A DNA stretch of 7,344 nt from Clostridia bacterium. GTDB taxonomy: Bacteria; Bacillota; Clostridia; Oscillospirales; Acutalibacteraceae. The stretch spans positions 1 through 7,344 of the forward strand of contig JAFTCS010000306.1 of assembly GCA_017454565.1 (NCBI GenBank), read 5' to 3'. Below, one piece after another: positions 1 through 5,704 of the stretch (positions within the stretch are counted from its first letter, which is position 1; each line of letters starts with the position of its first letter). The position numbers and the translations under genes were made by a program. Under the pieces are notes generated by a model. That model saw only the letters and a list, made by a program, of their open reading frames with translations, had not been told where the DNA came from and made no database searches.

Positions 1-282
1 AATTTTACTCGATAGAGCATCAAGTTTTTGTTGAGCTTCTGTAATCTGTTTTTCAAGTATATCTATCTTTGCGATGGCTTTATCCTGCACTTCTCTGCTT
101 GGAACTGTAAATGTAATGCCTTGAACCCTGTCAATAGATGCACGATACGAACGAGAGAACTCATCAACGTACGGCACATCATACTCAAATGTGTTAGCAG
201 TGTTTTCTACATAGTAGGAATATATCTCCAGCATACGCCTTGTGTCGTCCGGTGTTGCTTTGCGTATCGTGATTTCGCCCAT
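1..282 (-). CDS. Chimeric partial gene: GNAT acetyltransferase N-terminus joined to HsdS-like tail
   Basis: A minus-strand frame starts with ATG at 282-280 and stays open for 94 codons to the left edge, so its end is not visible. Residues 1-44 (MGEITIRKATPDD..., LEIYSYYVENTANTFEYDVP, ending near DEFSR) match the N-terminus of phosphinothricin-type GNAT acetyltransferases. The acetyl-CoA-binding core that should follow is absent. From about residue 47 the protein reads GITFTVPSREVQDKAIAKI, then a heptad-like helix (ILEKQITEAQQKLDALSSKI). This resembles the segment after a target-recognition domain in type I restriction specificity subunits (proline-rich PxxxVQ, then coiled coil). An AAGGA Shine-Dalgarno overlaps the stop of the upstream GNAT gene, about 10 nt before this ATG, so translation is probably coupled. 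Hand-counted GC of bases 1-120 is about 36%, clearly below metY. I infer a recombination junction, or possibly an assembly join; the GNAT part alone is unlikely to be active. Confidence 0.6.
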   Translation of the reverse strand, partial: MGEITIRKATPDDTRRMLEIYSYYVENTANTFEYDVPYVDEFSRSYRASIDRVQGITFTVPSREVQDKAIAKIDILEKQITEAQQKLDALSSKI

Positions 283-291
283 ATTCCGCTG

Positions 292-795
292 TCATTCCTT
301 ATCAAAATATACTTCCATATCGTAGCTGACAACGTTTCCCTTCACCGACTCGGATATACCGTGATTTGAGTACCCCATGCTCTCGTAGAAGCCTGTCAGC
401 GATTCCTTGCAGGTCAGTGAAACGTGTTTTACCCCTGCCGCTTTCGCTTCTTTCAGGATATGTGCCATAAGGCTGTGAGCTATACTTTTATGCCGAAGAT
501 CCGGGTGAACTGCAAGCCCGTATATCAGAAGGTGTTCTCCATCGTCATCAAAGCCGCCGTCCTGTTCGTAGAGGTCATCGGTGATATAAGGCTTATACGA
601 ACGGCTGCCGTCGATTAGTCCCACTATCTTTCCCTCAAGTTCGGCTTTGAAAAACCACTGCGGAAAATGAGTAAGACGATACTCAAAGGCTTCTCTTGAA
701 GCTGCCTTTTCAGGTGGAAAAGCAAGACATTCTATATTATGCAGTTTTTCAAGATCGGAAAGTTCTGCCTGCTTTATAATTATATTCGTTGACAT
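292..795 (-). CDS. GNAT-family N-acetyltransferase (AANAT-like)
   Basis: This 167-residue protein has the length and layout of a single-domain GNAT enzyme, which transfers acetyl from acetyl-CoA to an amine. An N-terminal strand and helix (IIIKQAELSDLEKLHNIE) is followed by CLAFPPEKAASREAFEYRL, reminiscent of arylalkylamine acetyltransferases. The acetyl-CoA motif A is at residues 93-110 (GLAVHPDLRHKSIAHSLM), and motif B (GFYESMGYS) at 135-143 has Tyr137 in the usual general-acid position. The pyrophosphate-binding signature Q/R-x-x-G-x-G/A reads R101-H-K-S-I-A106, so Ser replaces the first glycine. The start is fixed by an AAAGGAGAAG Shine-Dalgarno at 801-810. It lies 65 bp downstream of metY with no terminator between, so it is probably co-transcribed from the metY promoter. 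The substrate cannot be read from the sequence. Confidence 0.85.
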   Translation of the reverse strand: MSTNIIIKQAELSDLEKLHNIECLAFPPEKAASREAFEYRLTHFPQWFFKAELEGKIVGLIDGSRSYKPYITDDLYEQDGGFDDDGEHLLIYGLAVHPDLRHKSIAHSLMAHILKEAKAAGVKHVSLTCKESLTGFYESMGYSNHGISESVKGNVVSYDMEVYFDKE

Positions 796-800
796 ACGCT

Positions 801-810
801 CTTCTCCTTT
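801..810 (-). promoter_or_regulatory. Ribosome binding site of the AANAT-like GNAT gene
   Basis: On the minus strand this reads AAAGGAGAAG, a strong Shine-Dalgarno ending 5 nt before the ATG at 795-793. It fixes the start of the acetyltransferase gene and shows that the gene has its own translation signal although it probably shares the metY transcript. Confidence 0.75.
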
Positions 811-860
811 GTTTTATGAGATCTTGCCATTCCGTATGCAGATCCGCAGCCGAAGGGACA

Positions 861-2153
861 TTAAGAAAATATCGCGTCAAAGGCTTCACGCAGATCGTTT
901 ATAAGATCGTCTGCCTTTTCAAGTCCGGCGGATATGCGGACAAGGTTGTCCTCGATGCCGGCACGGCGGCGATGCTCATCATCAAGCTCCGCGTGGGTAG
1001 TCTTTGGGGAGTTCACTATCAGCGAGCGCACATCCCCGATGTTGACGTGATAGGAGAAATAGTTAAGATGCTTGATGAACCTGTCCAGCTGCTCCTCGCT
1101 GCCGTTAAAGCCAAATGACAGCAGATAGCCCGCGCCCTTAGGGAAATACTTCGCCGCAAGGGCTTTGTAAGGGCTGTTCTGCGTTGTGGGGTACTTCACG
1201 AAGCCCACTTCATTTCTCGTTTCAAGGAATGCAGCTATCTTCTCGGCATTTCTTGTCTGCTTCTCCACACGCTCGGAGATTGTAGACAGCCCCTGTATCA
1301 CGAGGTACGCTTCAAATGGTCCAAGGGCTGCGCCGATGAATTCAAGATAGTAGGCTCTCAGGTGTATATCAAGGGGGGCTTTGGGGTCAACGTCATATGC
1401 CGAGCGGCGGTTTCCCTGACGATCCTTTATCTTGTAGGACGGCTCGTAGAACTGCGGGAACTTATCACGGTCAAACCGGAAGTTGCCGCTCTGCAGCACA
1501 GCACCCGCAATTGCGTTTCCGTGTCCGCCGAGAGCCTTTGTTGCCGAGTAGATAACTATGTCCGCGCCGTGCTTTATCGGGTTGAGCAGATAGGGCGTTG
1601 CCACTGTGTTGTCTACTATAAGAGGTATATGATGGCGGTGGGCTATCTCCGCCAGTGCTTCGATATCGTAAAGCTCAGCGTTGGGATTGCTGATAGTCTC
1701 GATGTATATGCCGCGGGTGTTCTCGTCTATCTCCGCTTCGTAGGACTTAGGGTCGTTCCTGTCGGCAACGAATTTTATATGCGCGCCGAATCTCGGGAAG
1801 AAATGTGCGAAAGCGTCCTCGCTGCCGCCGTAGATGGAATTGCTTGCGATGATATTCCCGCCGCCCTCTGTCAGCGCAAGGATAGTATAGGATATCGCCG
1901 CCATTCCCGAAGAGAGAGCCAGCGCCGAATATGCGCCGTCCAGAGCTTTCAGCCGCTGTTCGAGTATCGAAACGGTGGGGTTGCCCACCCTTGTGTAGAG
2001 CGCACCTTCCTCCTCCATCGTCCAGAGAGCCTCCGCTCGGTCAAGACTGCCAAGCTCAAAAGCCGCCGTCTGATATATCGGCACGTTCACCGAGTTGTTA
2101 TGCTCCGTCGGGTCGTAGCCCGCTCTTATCCTCAAAGTATCAAAATCAGCCAT
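861..2153 (-). CDS. metY: O-acetylhomoserine sulfhydrylase (MetY-type PLP enzyme)
   Basis: The 430-residue protein matches the usual length and full motif order of the Cys/Met-metabolism PLP family, O-acetylhomoserine aminocarboxypropyltransferase branch. It makes homocysteine from O-acetylhomoserine and sulfide in the cytoplasm, the direct sulfhydrylation route to methionine. Visible motifs are YTRVGNPT (53-60, phosphate binding from the neighbouring subunit), SSGMAAI (81-87), ISNPNAE (154-160), DNTVATPY (181-188, Asp181 toward the PLP ring nitrogen) and SATKALGGHG (203-212) with the Schiff-base Lys206. The stretch NYFSYHVNIGDVRSLI and the SPKTTHA segment are typical of MetY rather than cystathionine gamma-synthase. 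GGAGGATC at 2157-2164 sets the start. Its promoter (2197-2225) has a palindromic operator just upstream, shared with the metN operon. Two GNAT frames follow on the same strand. Sulfide specificity is inferred from family resemblance. Confidence 0.93.
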   Translation of the reverse strand: MADFDTLRIRAGYDPTEHNNSVNVPIYQTAAFELGSLDRAEALWTMEEEGALYTRVGNPTVSILEQRLKALDGAYSALALSSGMAAISYTILALTEGGGNIIASNSIYGGSEDAFAHFFPRFGAHIKFVADRNDPKSYEAEIDENTRGIYIETISNPNAELYDIEALAEIAHRHHIPLIVDNTVATPYLLNPIKHGADIVIYSATKALGGHGNAIAGAVLQSGNFRFDRDKFPQFYEPSYKIKDRQGNRRSAYDVDPKAPLDIHLRAYYLEFIGAALGPFEAYLVIQGLSTISERVEKQTRNAEKIAAFLETRNEVGFVKYPTTQNSPYKALAAKYFPKGAGYLLSFGFNGSEEQLDRFIKHLNYFSYHVNIGDVRSLIVNSPKTTHAELDDEHRRRAGIEDNLVRISAGLEKADDLINDLREAFDAIFS

Positions 2154-2156
2154 GAT

Positions 2157-2164
2157 GATCCTCC
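2157..2164 (-). promoter_or_regulatory. Ribosome binding site of metY
   Basis: On the minus strand the bases read GGAGGATC, ending 3 nt before the metY ATG (the GGAGG core ends about 6 nt before it). No other start with a comparable site lies nearby. Confidence 0.75.
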
Positions 2165-2196
2165 ATTTTAAATATTTGCTTTCTGCGTTTTTCTTT

Positions 2197-2225
2197 ATTT
2201 TATTATAAGCCGCTGTTTAAGTCAA
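2197..2225 (-). promoter_or_regulatory. metY promoter (sigma-A type)
   Basis: Read on the minus strand, a -35 TTGACT (2225-2220) is separated by exactly 17 bp from a -10 TAAAAT (2202-2197). An alternative TATAAT box 12 bp from the -35 is too close to pair with it. The predicted transcript starts near 2190, giving a leader of only about 37 nt to the ATG. That is too short for an S-box (SAM) riboswitch or a T-box. Confidence 0.6.
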
Positions 2226-2236
2226 AGAAAAATTCA

Positions 2237-2248
2237 GATAACGTTATC
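2237..2248. promoter_or_regulatory. Operator site 1, perfect palindrome GATAACGTTATC, metY-proximal
   Basis: This is an exact copy of the 12-bp palindrome. Its edge lies 11 bp upstream of the metY -35 hexamer, with the centre near -52 relative to the predicted start. The proximal site of the metN operon has the same 11-bp spacing. A centred CpG palindrome of this kind resembles LacI-family operators, but the upstream position fits an activator better; the cognate protein is not in the window. Confidence 0.75.
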
Positions 2249-2312
2249 TTTTAGCCGTCCCTTTTCCCAGTGTTCACAAAGCTTTGACGGTATAACTTAT
2301 TTCTATCCCGTC

Positions 2313-2373
2313 TTTGTCGGACAATAGATACAGACGATAAAGCAAAATCAGATAACGTTATCATCCCGACAAA
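2313..2373. repeat. 8-bp inverted repeat enclosing operator site 2
   Basis: TTTGTCGG at 2313-2320 is exactly complementary to CCGACAAA at 2366-2373. The left arm also belongs to a local perfect palindrome, TTGTC-G-GACAA (2314-2324). Operator site 2 lies between the arms. It could be a further protein-binding site or a cruciform, but an 8-bp repeat in 450 bp may also be chance. Confidence 0.3.
2351..2362. promoter_or_regulatory. Operator site 2, perfect palindrome GATAACGTTATC
   Basis: This is an exact copy of the 12-bp palindrome, 114 bp centre to centre from site 1. Its context CAGATAACGTTATCATC (2349-2365) is identical over 17 bp to operator site 5 upstream of metN, so conservation extends beyond the core. 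It could serve as an auxiliary site for looping or cooperative binding. Confidence 0.7.
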
Positions 2374-2439
2374 CTCTAAGATACGGGTATTACGTCAACA
2401 GCAGGGAGCGAAAAGCCGCCATGAAAACCGCCGCTTCGT

Positions 2440-2451
2440 GAATACGTTATC
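2440..2451. promoter_or_regulatory. Operator site 3, degenerate copy (GAATACGTTATC)
   Basis: The right half GTTATC is perfect, and the following ATC matches sites 2 and 5. The left half differs from the consensus at two positions. It lies 203 bp from site 1 and about 83 bp before the -35 of the cysteine-rich protein gene on the other side, so it could act on either gene. Confidence 0.45.
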
Positions 2452-2533
2452 ATCATGCGCGGTAATAAAATGAGTTTACAAAGAGTAATAATGTATGACT
2501 ATAATTGCCTGTTTTTCTTCCAACATTTTTGCA

Positions 2534-2562
2534 TTGAACTATCCCCACCTAAGTGATATTAT
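2534..2562 (+). promoter_or_regulatory. Promoter of the cysteine-rich secreted protein gene
   Basis: A -35 TTGAAC (2534-2539), a 17-bp spacer and a -10 TATTAT (2557-2562) predict a start near 2569 and a leader of about 37 nt. The gene therefore appears to be transcribed on its own. Confidence 0.5.
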
Positions 2563-2605
2563 TTGATTACGGCAAAAGCCGATAAATACCTTTGGAGGGA
2601 TAGAA

Positions 2606-2851
2606 ATGAGAAAAAGAAAGATCACGACAGCATTGGCAACGGCGGCATTGTGCCTGACGGTAGCGGCAGCACCCGCCGGAGGCTGCATACAGCGCAGCTG
2701 CACCGGCGGGACTTGTGTTACAGTATCAACATCGGATAAATGCTGTACCAAAAAGAGCAGCTGCAAAAAGGGCAAGTGCTCAGGCAAAAAGTCCGCCTGC
2801 AAGACTTTGGCAGACCTGCTGAAGCAGTATACCTGCAAGACATGCAAATAA
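2606..2851 (+). CDS. Small secreted cysteine- and lysine-rich protein, function unknown
   Basis: This 81-residue protein is not one I recognise by name. It is preceded by a strong GGAGGG Shine-Dalgarno and has its own promoter and terminator, so it is very likely real. The N-terminus is a classical export signal: MRKRK, then a hydrophobic stretch (about residues 7-22), then AAPAGGC. Cleavage after Ala-Pro-Ala (residue 24) would suit signal peptidase I; AGGC is only a poor lipobox for lipidation at Cys27. The mature part of about 57 residues has ten cysteines (27, 32, 37, 46, 47, 53, 58, 65, 77, 80), including a Cys-Cys pair and a terminal CKTC. It also has many lysines and almost no acidic residues. 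Options are a disulfide-bonded antimicrobial or toxin-like peptide, a wall-associated structural peptide, or a metal-binding protein. No maturation or export gene is adjacent. It diverges from metY. Confidence 0.75.
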   Translation: MRKRKITTALATAALCLTVAAAPAGGCIQRSCTGGTCVTVSTSDKCCTKKSSCKKGKCSGKKSACKTLADLLKQYTCKTCK

Positions 2852-2855
2852 CAGA

Positions 2856-2888
2856 CACCGCACCGAGGGACTATCCTCCGGTGCGGTG
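2856..2888. terminator. Bidirectional hairpin between the convergent Cys-rich and HD-domain genes
   Basis: CACCGCACCG (2856-2865) pairs perfectly with CGGTGCGGTG (2879-2888), and AGG/CCT extends the stem across a bulged C. The plus-strand tail CTTCTTTAC is moderately T-rich. On the minus strand the tail TCTGTTATTTG follows, only a few bases after the HD gene stop. It lies just behind both stop codons, so it probably ends both transcripts. Confidence 0.75.
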
Positions 2889-2893
2889 CTTCT

Positions 2894-3487
2894 TTACAGC
2901 GCAGCAATTTCTTCGCTTATGGTATCTTCCGTTTCAGCCATAGCTTTCAGGGTGAGGGTAAGCAGCTTTTCCAGCTCCCAGCCCAGCTGGTCGGCTCCCC
3001 GCTCGATAACTTCTCTCGAACAGCCCGCAGCAAAGCCCTTGCTCTTGTACTTCTTTTTCAGTGATTTAAGCTCCATATCCTTGGTGCTCTTTGAGGGTCT
3101 CATGAGAGCCGCCGCACCGATAAGCCCGGTAAGCTCGTCCGCTGCGAAAAGGACTTTCTCCATCTCGTGTACCGGCTCTACATCTATGGTAACACCGCAG
3201 CCGACGGTTATCTTGTATCCGTGGGAGCATACCCCATGGATAATGTCCTCGCTCACACCGCCCTCTCTCAGCAGCTCGGGCGCTTTAAGACAGTGCTCAT
3301 CGGGGTAAAGCTCGAAGTCTATGTCGTGCAGCAGCCCGACTATCCCCCAGTATTCCGCATCGTCGCCGTAGCCGAGCTCGTTGGCATACCACTTCATTAC
3401 AGCCTCAACTGTCAGCGCGTGCTGCAGGTGAAACGGATCCTTATTATACTTTCTCAGAAGTTTAAATGCTTCGTCTCTTGTTATCAT
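2894..3487 (-). CDS. HD-domain metal-dependent phosphohydrolase
   Basis: The 197-residue protein belongs to the small HD-superfamily hydrolases, which typically act on phosphoester or nucleotide substrates using bound metal; this one's substrate is unknown. Numbered from the chosen start, the ligand pattern is His23 (in LQHALTVEAV), the His54-Asp55 doublet (GLLHDIDFELYPDEH), His84/His89 (IIHGVCSHG) and Asp117 (FAADELTGLIGAA). The C-terminal 65 residues are helical and charged, with a lysine run (KSLKKKYKSKGF). I chose the ATG at 3487-3485 because GGCGGAG lies 5-8 nt upstream. An in-frame ATG 10 codons earlier (3517) has no Shine-Dalgarno and sits almost on the predicted transcription start. 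It is divergent from the ttcA-like gene and appears to be a single-gene transcript. Confidence 0.85.
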   Translation of the reverse strand: MITRDEAFKLLRKYNKDPFHLQHALTVEAVMKWYANELGYGDDAEYWGIVGLLHDIDFELYPDEHCLKAPELLREGGVSEDIIHGVCSHGYKITVGCGVTIDVEPVHEMEKVLFAADELTGLIGAAALMRPSKSTKDMELKSLKKKYKSKGFAAGCSREVIERGADQLGWELEKLLTLTLKAMAETEDTISEEIAAL

Positions 3488-3525
3488 GTTTTCTCCGCCT
3501 TTCATATTGGTTTTCATATAGTTCT

Positions 3526-3554
3526 ATGATAGCCTGTTTTAATGAATATTTCAA
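3526..3554 (-). promoter_or_regulatory. Promoter of the HD-domain gene
   Basis: On the minus strand TTGAAA (3554-3549) and TATCAT (3531-3526) are separated by 17 bp. The predicted start near 3519 leaves a leader of about 30 nt to the chosen ATG and supports using the downstream start codon. Confidence 0.5.
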
Positions 3555-3585
3555 TTACCGTTATGTAAATAACATATTAAACCTA

Positions 3586-3614
3586 TTGACTAAGTATGGT
3601 ATAAGTGATATAAT
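3586..3614 (+). promoter_or_regulatory. Promoter of the ttcA-like / cysteine desulfurase operon
   Basis: TTGACT (3586-3591), a 17-bp spacer and a perfect TATAAT (3609-3614) form a near-consensus housekeeping promoter, predicting a start near 3621. No copy of the GATAACGTTATC operator lies nearby, so this sulfur operon appears to be outside the metY/metN control circuit. Confidence 0.7.
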
Positions 3615-3665
3615 AATCTTGCGTTGTTTTCCGAAAAGCATATATTATAAAGCGAGTGATATAAA

Positions 3666-4538
3666 ATGGAGATACCCAACGAAATTGAGCTTTCAGTGGT
3701 AAATAAATTCCGCAGGACTATATGGTCAAAGTTCCTGAAAGGGATAAAGGAATATGAGCTTATCAAAGAGGGAGACAAGATCGCCGTCTGTATATCCGGC
3801 GGCAAGGATTCAATGCTCATGGCGATGTGCATGAAGCGGCTGCAAAGGTATTCTAAGATACCATTTGAGGTAGTGTTCCTTGTGATGAACCCCGGCTATA
3901 ACGAGATCAACTATCAGAAAATCGTGAGCAACGCCGAGCTTCTGGAGATACCCATACAGGTCTTTGAAACTAAGATATTCGATGCGGTGGCAAAGGTGGA
4001 TCAGCACCCCTGCTATCTCTGTGCGAGGATGAGGAGAGGCTATCTCTACAAGACCGCAAAGGAACTGGGATGCAACAAGATAGCACTGGGACACCACTTC
4101 GACGACGTTATCGAAACTATCCTCATGGGTATGCTTTACGGTTCGCAGGTTCAGACCATGATGCCCAAGATCCACAGCGAAAACTACGAGGGTATGCAGC
4201 TTATTCGCCCCATGTATATGGTGCGTGAGGAAGATATAATCAAGTGGAAGCAGTACAACGACCTGCAGTTTATTCAGTGCGCCTGTCGTTTCACCGAGAA
4301 CTGTACCATGTGCGATAACGGTGGAGGCGGTTCAAAACGTCAGGAAGTTAAAACTCTGCTTAAACAGCTGAGAGCGAAAAGTTCTGCCATAGACATGAAT
4401 ATATTCCGCAGTGTTGAGAATGTGAATTTACAGACCATAATCTCATATCACCGCGGCGATGAGTATCATCATTTTCTGGATGATTTTGATGAGGGCAGAA
4501 GCGTCAGAGGAACAGTGGCGGAGGTAAGCGATGAGTAG
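3666..4538 (+). CDS. ttcA: TtcA-like PP-loop tRNA thiolase (ATP-dependent sulfurtransferase)
   Basis: The 290-residue protein has the adenylating PP-loop SGGKDS at 44-49 and the TtcA hallmark CYLCARMRRGYLY at 116-128, whose Cys116 and Cys119 correspond to two cluster-ligand cysteines in TtcA. GHHFDDVIETILMG (142-155) follows as expected. In this family a [4Fe-4S] cluster protein activates a tRNA base with ATP and replaces oxygen with sulfur; E. coli TtcA makes 2-thiocytidine at position 32. The third ligand should be in the C-terminal block QCACRFTENCTMC (204-216), which holds four cysteines (205, 207, 213, 216), more than needed. KRQEV at 224-228 parallels the end of TtcA. The Shine-Dalgarno (GAGTGAT) is weak. 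The gene overlaps the cysteine desulfurase by 8 bp, which suggests a dedicated sulfur donor. Whether the product is exactly 2-thiocytidine is inferred. Confidence 0.82.
   Translation: MEIPNEIELSVVNKFRRTIWSKFLKGIKEYELIKEGDKIAVCISGGKDSMLMAMCMKRLQRYSKIPFEVVFLVMNPGYNEINYQKIVSNAELLEIPIQVFETKIFDAVAKVDQHPCYLCARMRRGYLYKTAKELGCNKIALGHHFDDVIETILMGMLYGSQVQTMMPKIHSENYEGMQLIRPMYMVREEDIIKWKQYNDLQFIQCACRFTENCTMCDNGGGGSKRQEVKTLLKQLRAKSSAIDMNIFRSVENVNLQTIISYHRGDEYHHFLDDFDEGRSVRGTVAEVSDE
4519..4523 (+). promoter_or_regulatory. Ribosome binding site of the desulfurase gene, inside the ttcA-like gene
   Basis: GGAGG lies within the last codons of the upstream gene, 7 nt before the ATG at 4531-4533. Together with the 8-bp overlap it indicates translational coupling and decides the start of the desulfurase. 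Confidence 0.7.
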
Positions 4539-5652
4539 TATCTATCTTGACTATTCCGCCGACACGCCCCCCGATGAACGTGTGCTTTCGGTATACACCG
4601 AAACAGCGAGAAATGCTTTTGCAAACCCAAACTCTATGCACAGCGAAGGCAGAAAAGCAAAGTCCGCAGCGGACGATTCTCTTGAAAAAATATCGGGACT
4701 TCTGGGAGTGTTGCCCGAAGAACTGATATTCACAAGCGGTGCCAGCGAAGCAAATAATCTTGCGATAAAGGGCATAGCCCACAGCCGCAGACGCAAGGGC
4801 AAGCACATCGTTTCCACATTTCTGGAGCACAGTTCCGTAAGCGGTGCGCTGACTTATTTGCAGGAACAGGGCTGGGAGATCGACCTTGTGAACATTCTTC
4901 CGAATGGAAAAATAGACCTTGAACATCTTAAAAGCCTTCTGCGTGAGGACACTGTGCTTTGTGCGGTTTGCGCCGTTGACAGCGAACTTGGCACTGTTCA
5001 GCCCATATCGGAGATAGCCGAAATAGTAAAAGGCTATCCAAACTGCGTTCTTCACGTTGATGCAACTCAGGCGATAGGCAAAACAAAGCTCGACCTGACA
5101 GGAGTGGATACCGCCGCCTTTGCGCCGCACAAGTTCTACGGGTTCAAAGGCTTCGGCGTGCTTTACAAGGCTAAAAATATCATACTGGAACCCCTTATTC
5201 ACGGCGGTGCCAGCACTACGATTTATCGCAGCGGAACACCCGATGCTCCCGCAGCTGCCGCCTGCGCAGCGGCATTTGGGTATGCCTTTGATGAATACTA
5301 TGAGCGCATCACCCATGTGGCAGAGCTCAACCAAAAGCTGCGGGAGTATTTTTCTGGAAATAACAGGATATCGATAAACAGCCCTGCCGATGCCGTGCCG
5401 CATATACTGAATATCTCGGTGAACGGCATAAAAGGCGAGGAAATGCGCCGTCTGCTGGACGAGCAAGACGTATGCGTATCTGTGAAGTCCGCCTGCTCCG
5501 TGGCGAACACGCCGTCAAGGTCGGTCATGGCGCTTTTCCACGACAGAAAGAGAGCACTCAGCTCGTGGCGTATAAGCCTTTCACACCTGACAACAGACGA
5601 AGAACTAGACAGGTTTGCAGAGATTCTCGACAGCATTATCAGAAACAACTGA
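4531..5652 (+). CDS. Cysteine desulfurase, NifS/IscS family
   Basis: The 373-residue protein is a class V PLP aminotransferase-fold enzyme that removes sulfur from L-cysteine as an enzyme-bound persulfide, leaving alanine. Motifs in order are YLDYSADTPPDERV (5-18), NPNSMHSEGR (32-41), FTSGASEANNLAIKG (67-81), LEHSS with His100 over the PLP ring, HVDATQ with Asp177, APHKFYGFKGFG with Schiff-base Lys201, HGGASTTIYRSGTPDAPAA (224-242), and SACSVANTPSR with catalytic Cys322. Length and motif order are complete, so it should be active. The usual YLDYSATTP start reads SADTP, a mild change. The overlap with the TtcA-like gene indicates that its main client may be tRNA thiolation rather than general Fe-S assembly; no IscU/NifU-type scaffold gene is adjacent. 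A strong terminator follows 8 bp after the stop codon. Confidence 0.92.
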   Translation: MSSIYLDYSADTPPDERVLSVYTETARNAFANPNSMHSEGRKAKSAADDSLEKISGLLGVLPEELIFTSGASEANNLAIKGIAHSRRRKGKHIVSTFLEHSSVSGALTYLQEQGWEIDLVNILPNGKIDLEHLKSLLREDTVLCAVCAVDSELGTVQPISEIAEIVKGYPNCVLHVDATQAIGKTKLDLTGVDTAAFAPHKFYGFKGFGVLYKAKNIILEPLIHGGASTTIYRSGTPDAPAAAACAAAFGYAFDEYYERITHVAELNQKLREYFSGNNRISINSPADAVPHILNISVNGIKGEEMRRLLDEQDVCVSVKSACSVANTPSRSVMALFHDRKRALSSWRISLSHLTTDEELDRFAEILDSIIRNN

Positions 5653-5660
5653 ACAGAGAA

Positions 5661-5704
5661 AGCAAAACATCTCCGGATTTTTATTATGCCGGAGATGTTT
5701 TGCT
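5661..5704 (+). terminator. Strong intrinsic terminator of the ttcA-like / desulfurase operon
   Basis: A perfect 16-bp inverted repeat, AGCAAAACATCTCCGG (5661-5676) and CCGGAGATGTTTTGCT (5689-5704), has a 12-nt loop and runs into TTTT. The right arm is also the coding sequence (minus strand) for K-Q-N-I-S-G of the LysR remnant, so the hairpin appears to have formed by inverted duplication of the broken gene's end. Confidence 0.85.

Larger units (their letters stand above)
2154..2605. other. Gene-free divergent regulatory region between metY and the Cys-rich gene
   Basis: About 450 bp hold the metY promoter and ribosome binding site, three palindromic operators, an inverted repeat around the middle operator, and the promoter of the rightward small gene. 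A further weak plus-strand pair, TTTACA (2475-2480) and TATAAT (2500-2505), has a 19-bp spacer and is uncertain. No RNA gene or riboswitch fold was recognised, and no convincing extra reading frame was seen. Confidence 0.6.

Noticed and set aside
796..860. Possible terminator between metY and the GNAT gene
   Set aside because: Only a 5-bp GATCT/AGATC repeat with no T-run after it, so read-through is more likely.
2475..2505. Extra plus-strand promoter TTTACA / TATAAT
   Set aside because: The 19-bp spacer is long, there is no extended -10, and a better-placed promoter with a 17-bp spacer lies downstream at 2534-2562.
2455..2556. 33-codon plus-strand frame starting MRGNKMSLQ
   Set aside because: No ribosome binding site, and it ends inside the promoter of the cysteine-rich gene, so it is unlikely to be translated.
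3488..3517. Upstream ATG that would lengthen the HD-domain protein by 10 residues
   Set aside because: It has no Shine-Dalgarno and lies at the predicted transcription start, while the downstream ATG has GGCGGAG at a good distance.
4101..4112. GACGACGTTATC, two mismatches from the operator palindrome
   Set aside because: It lies inside the TtcA-like gene and encodes the conserved F-D-D-V-I-E segment, so the match is explained by protein coding and breaks the left half-site.
5298..5685. Continuation of the LysR-remnant frame antisense through the desulfurase gene
   Set aside because: Only the first ~28 residues resemble a LysR protein; the rest is the shadow of the desulfurase coding strand.
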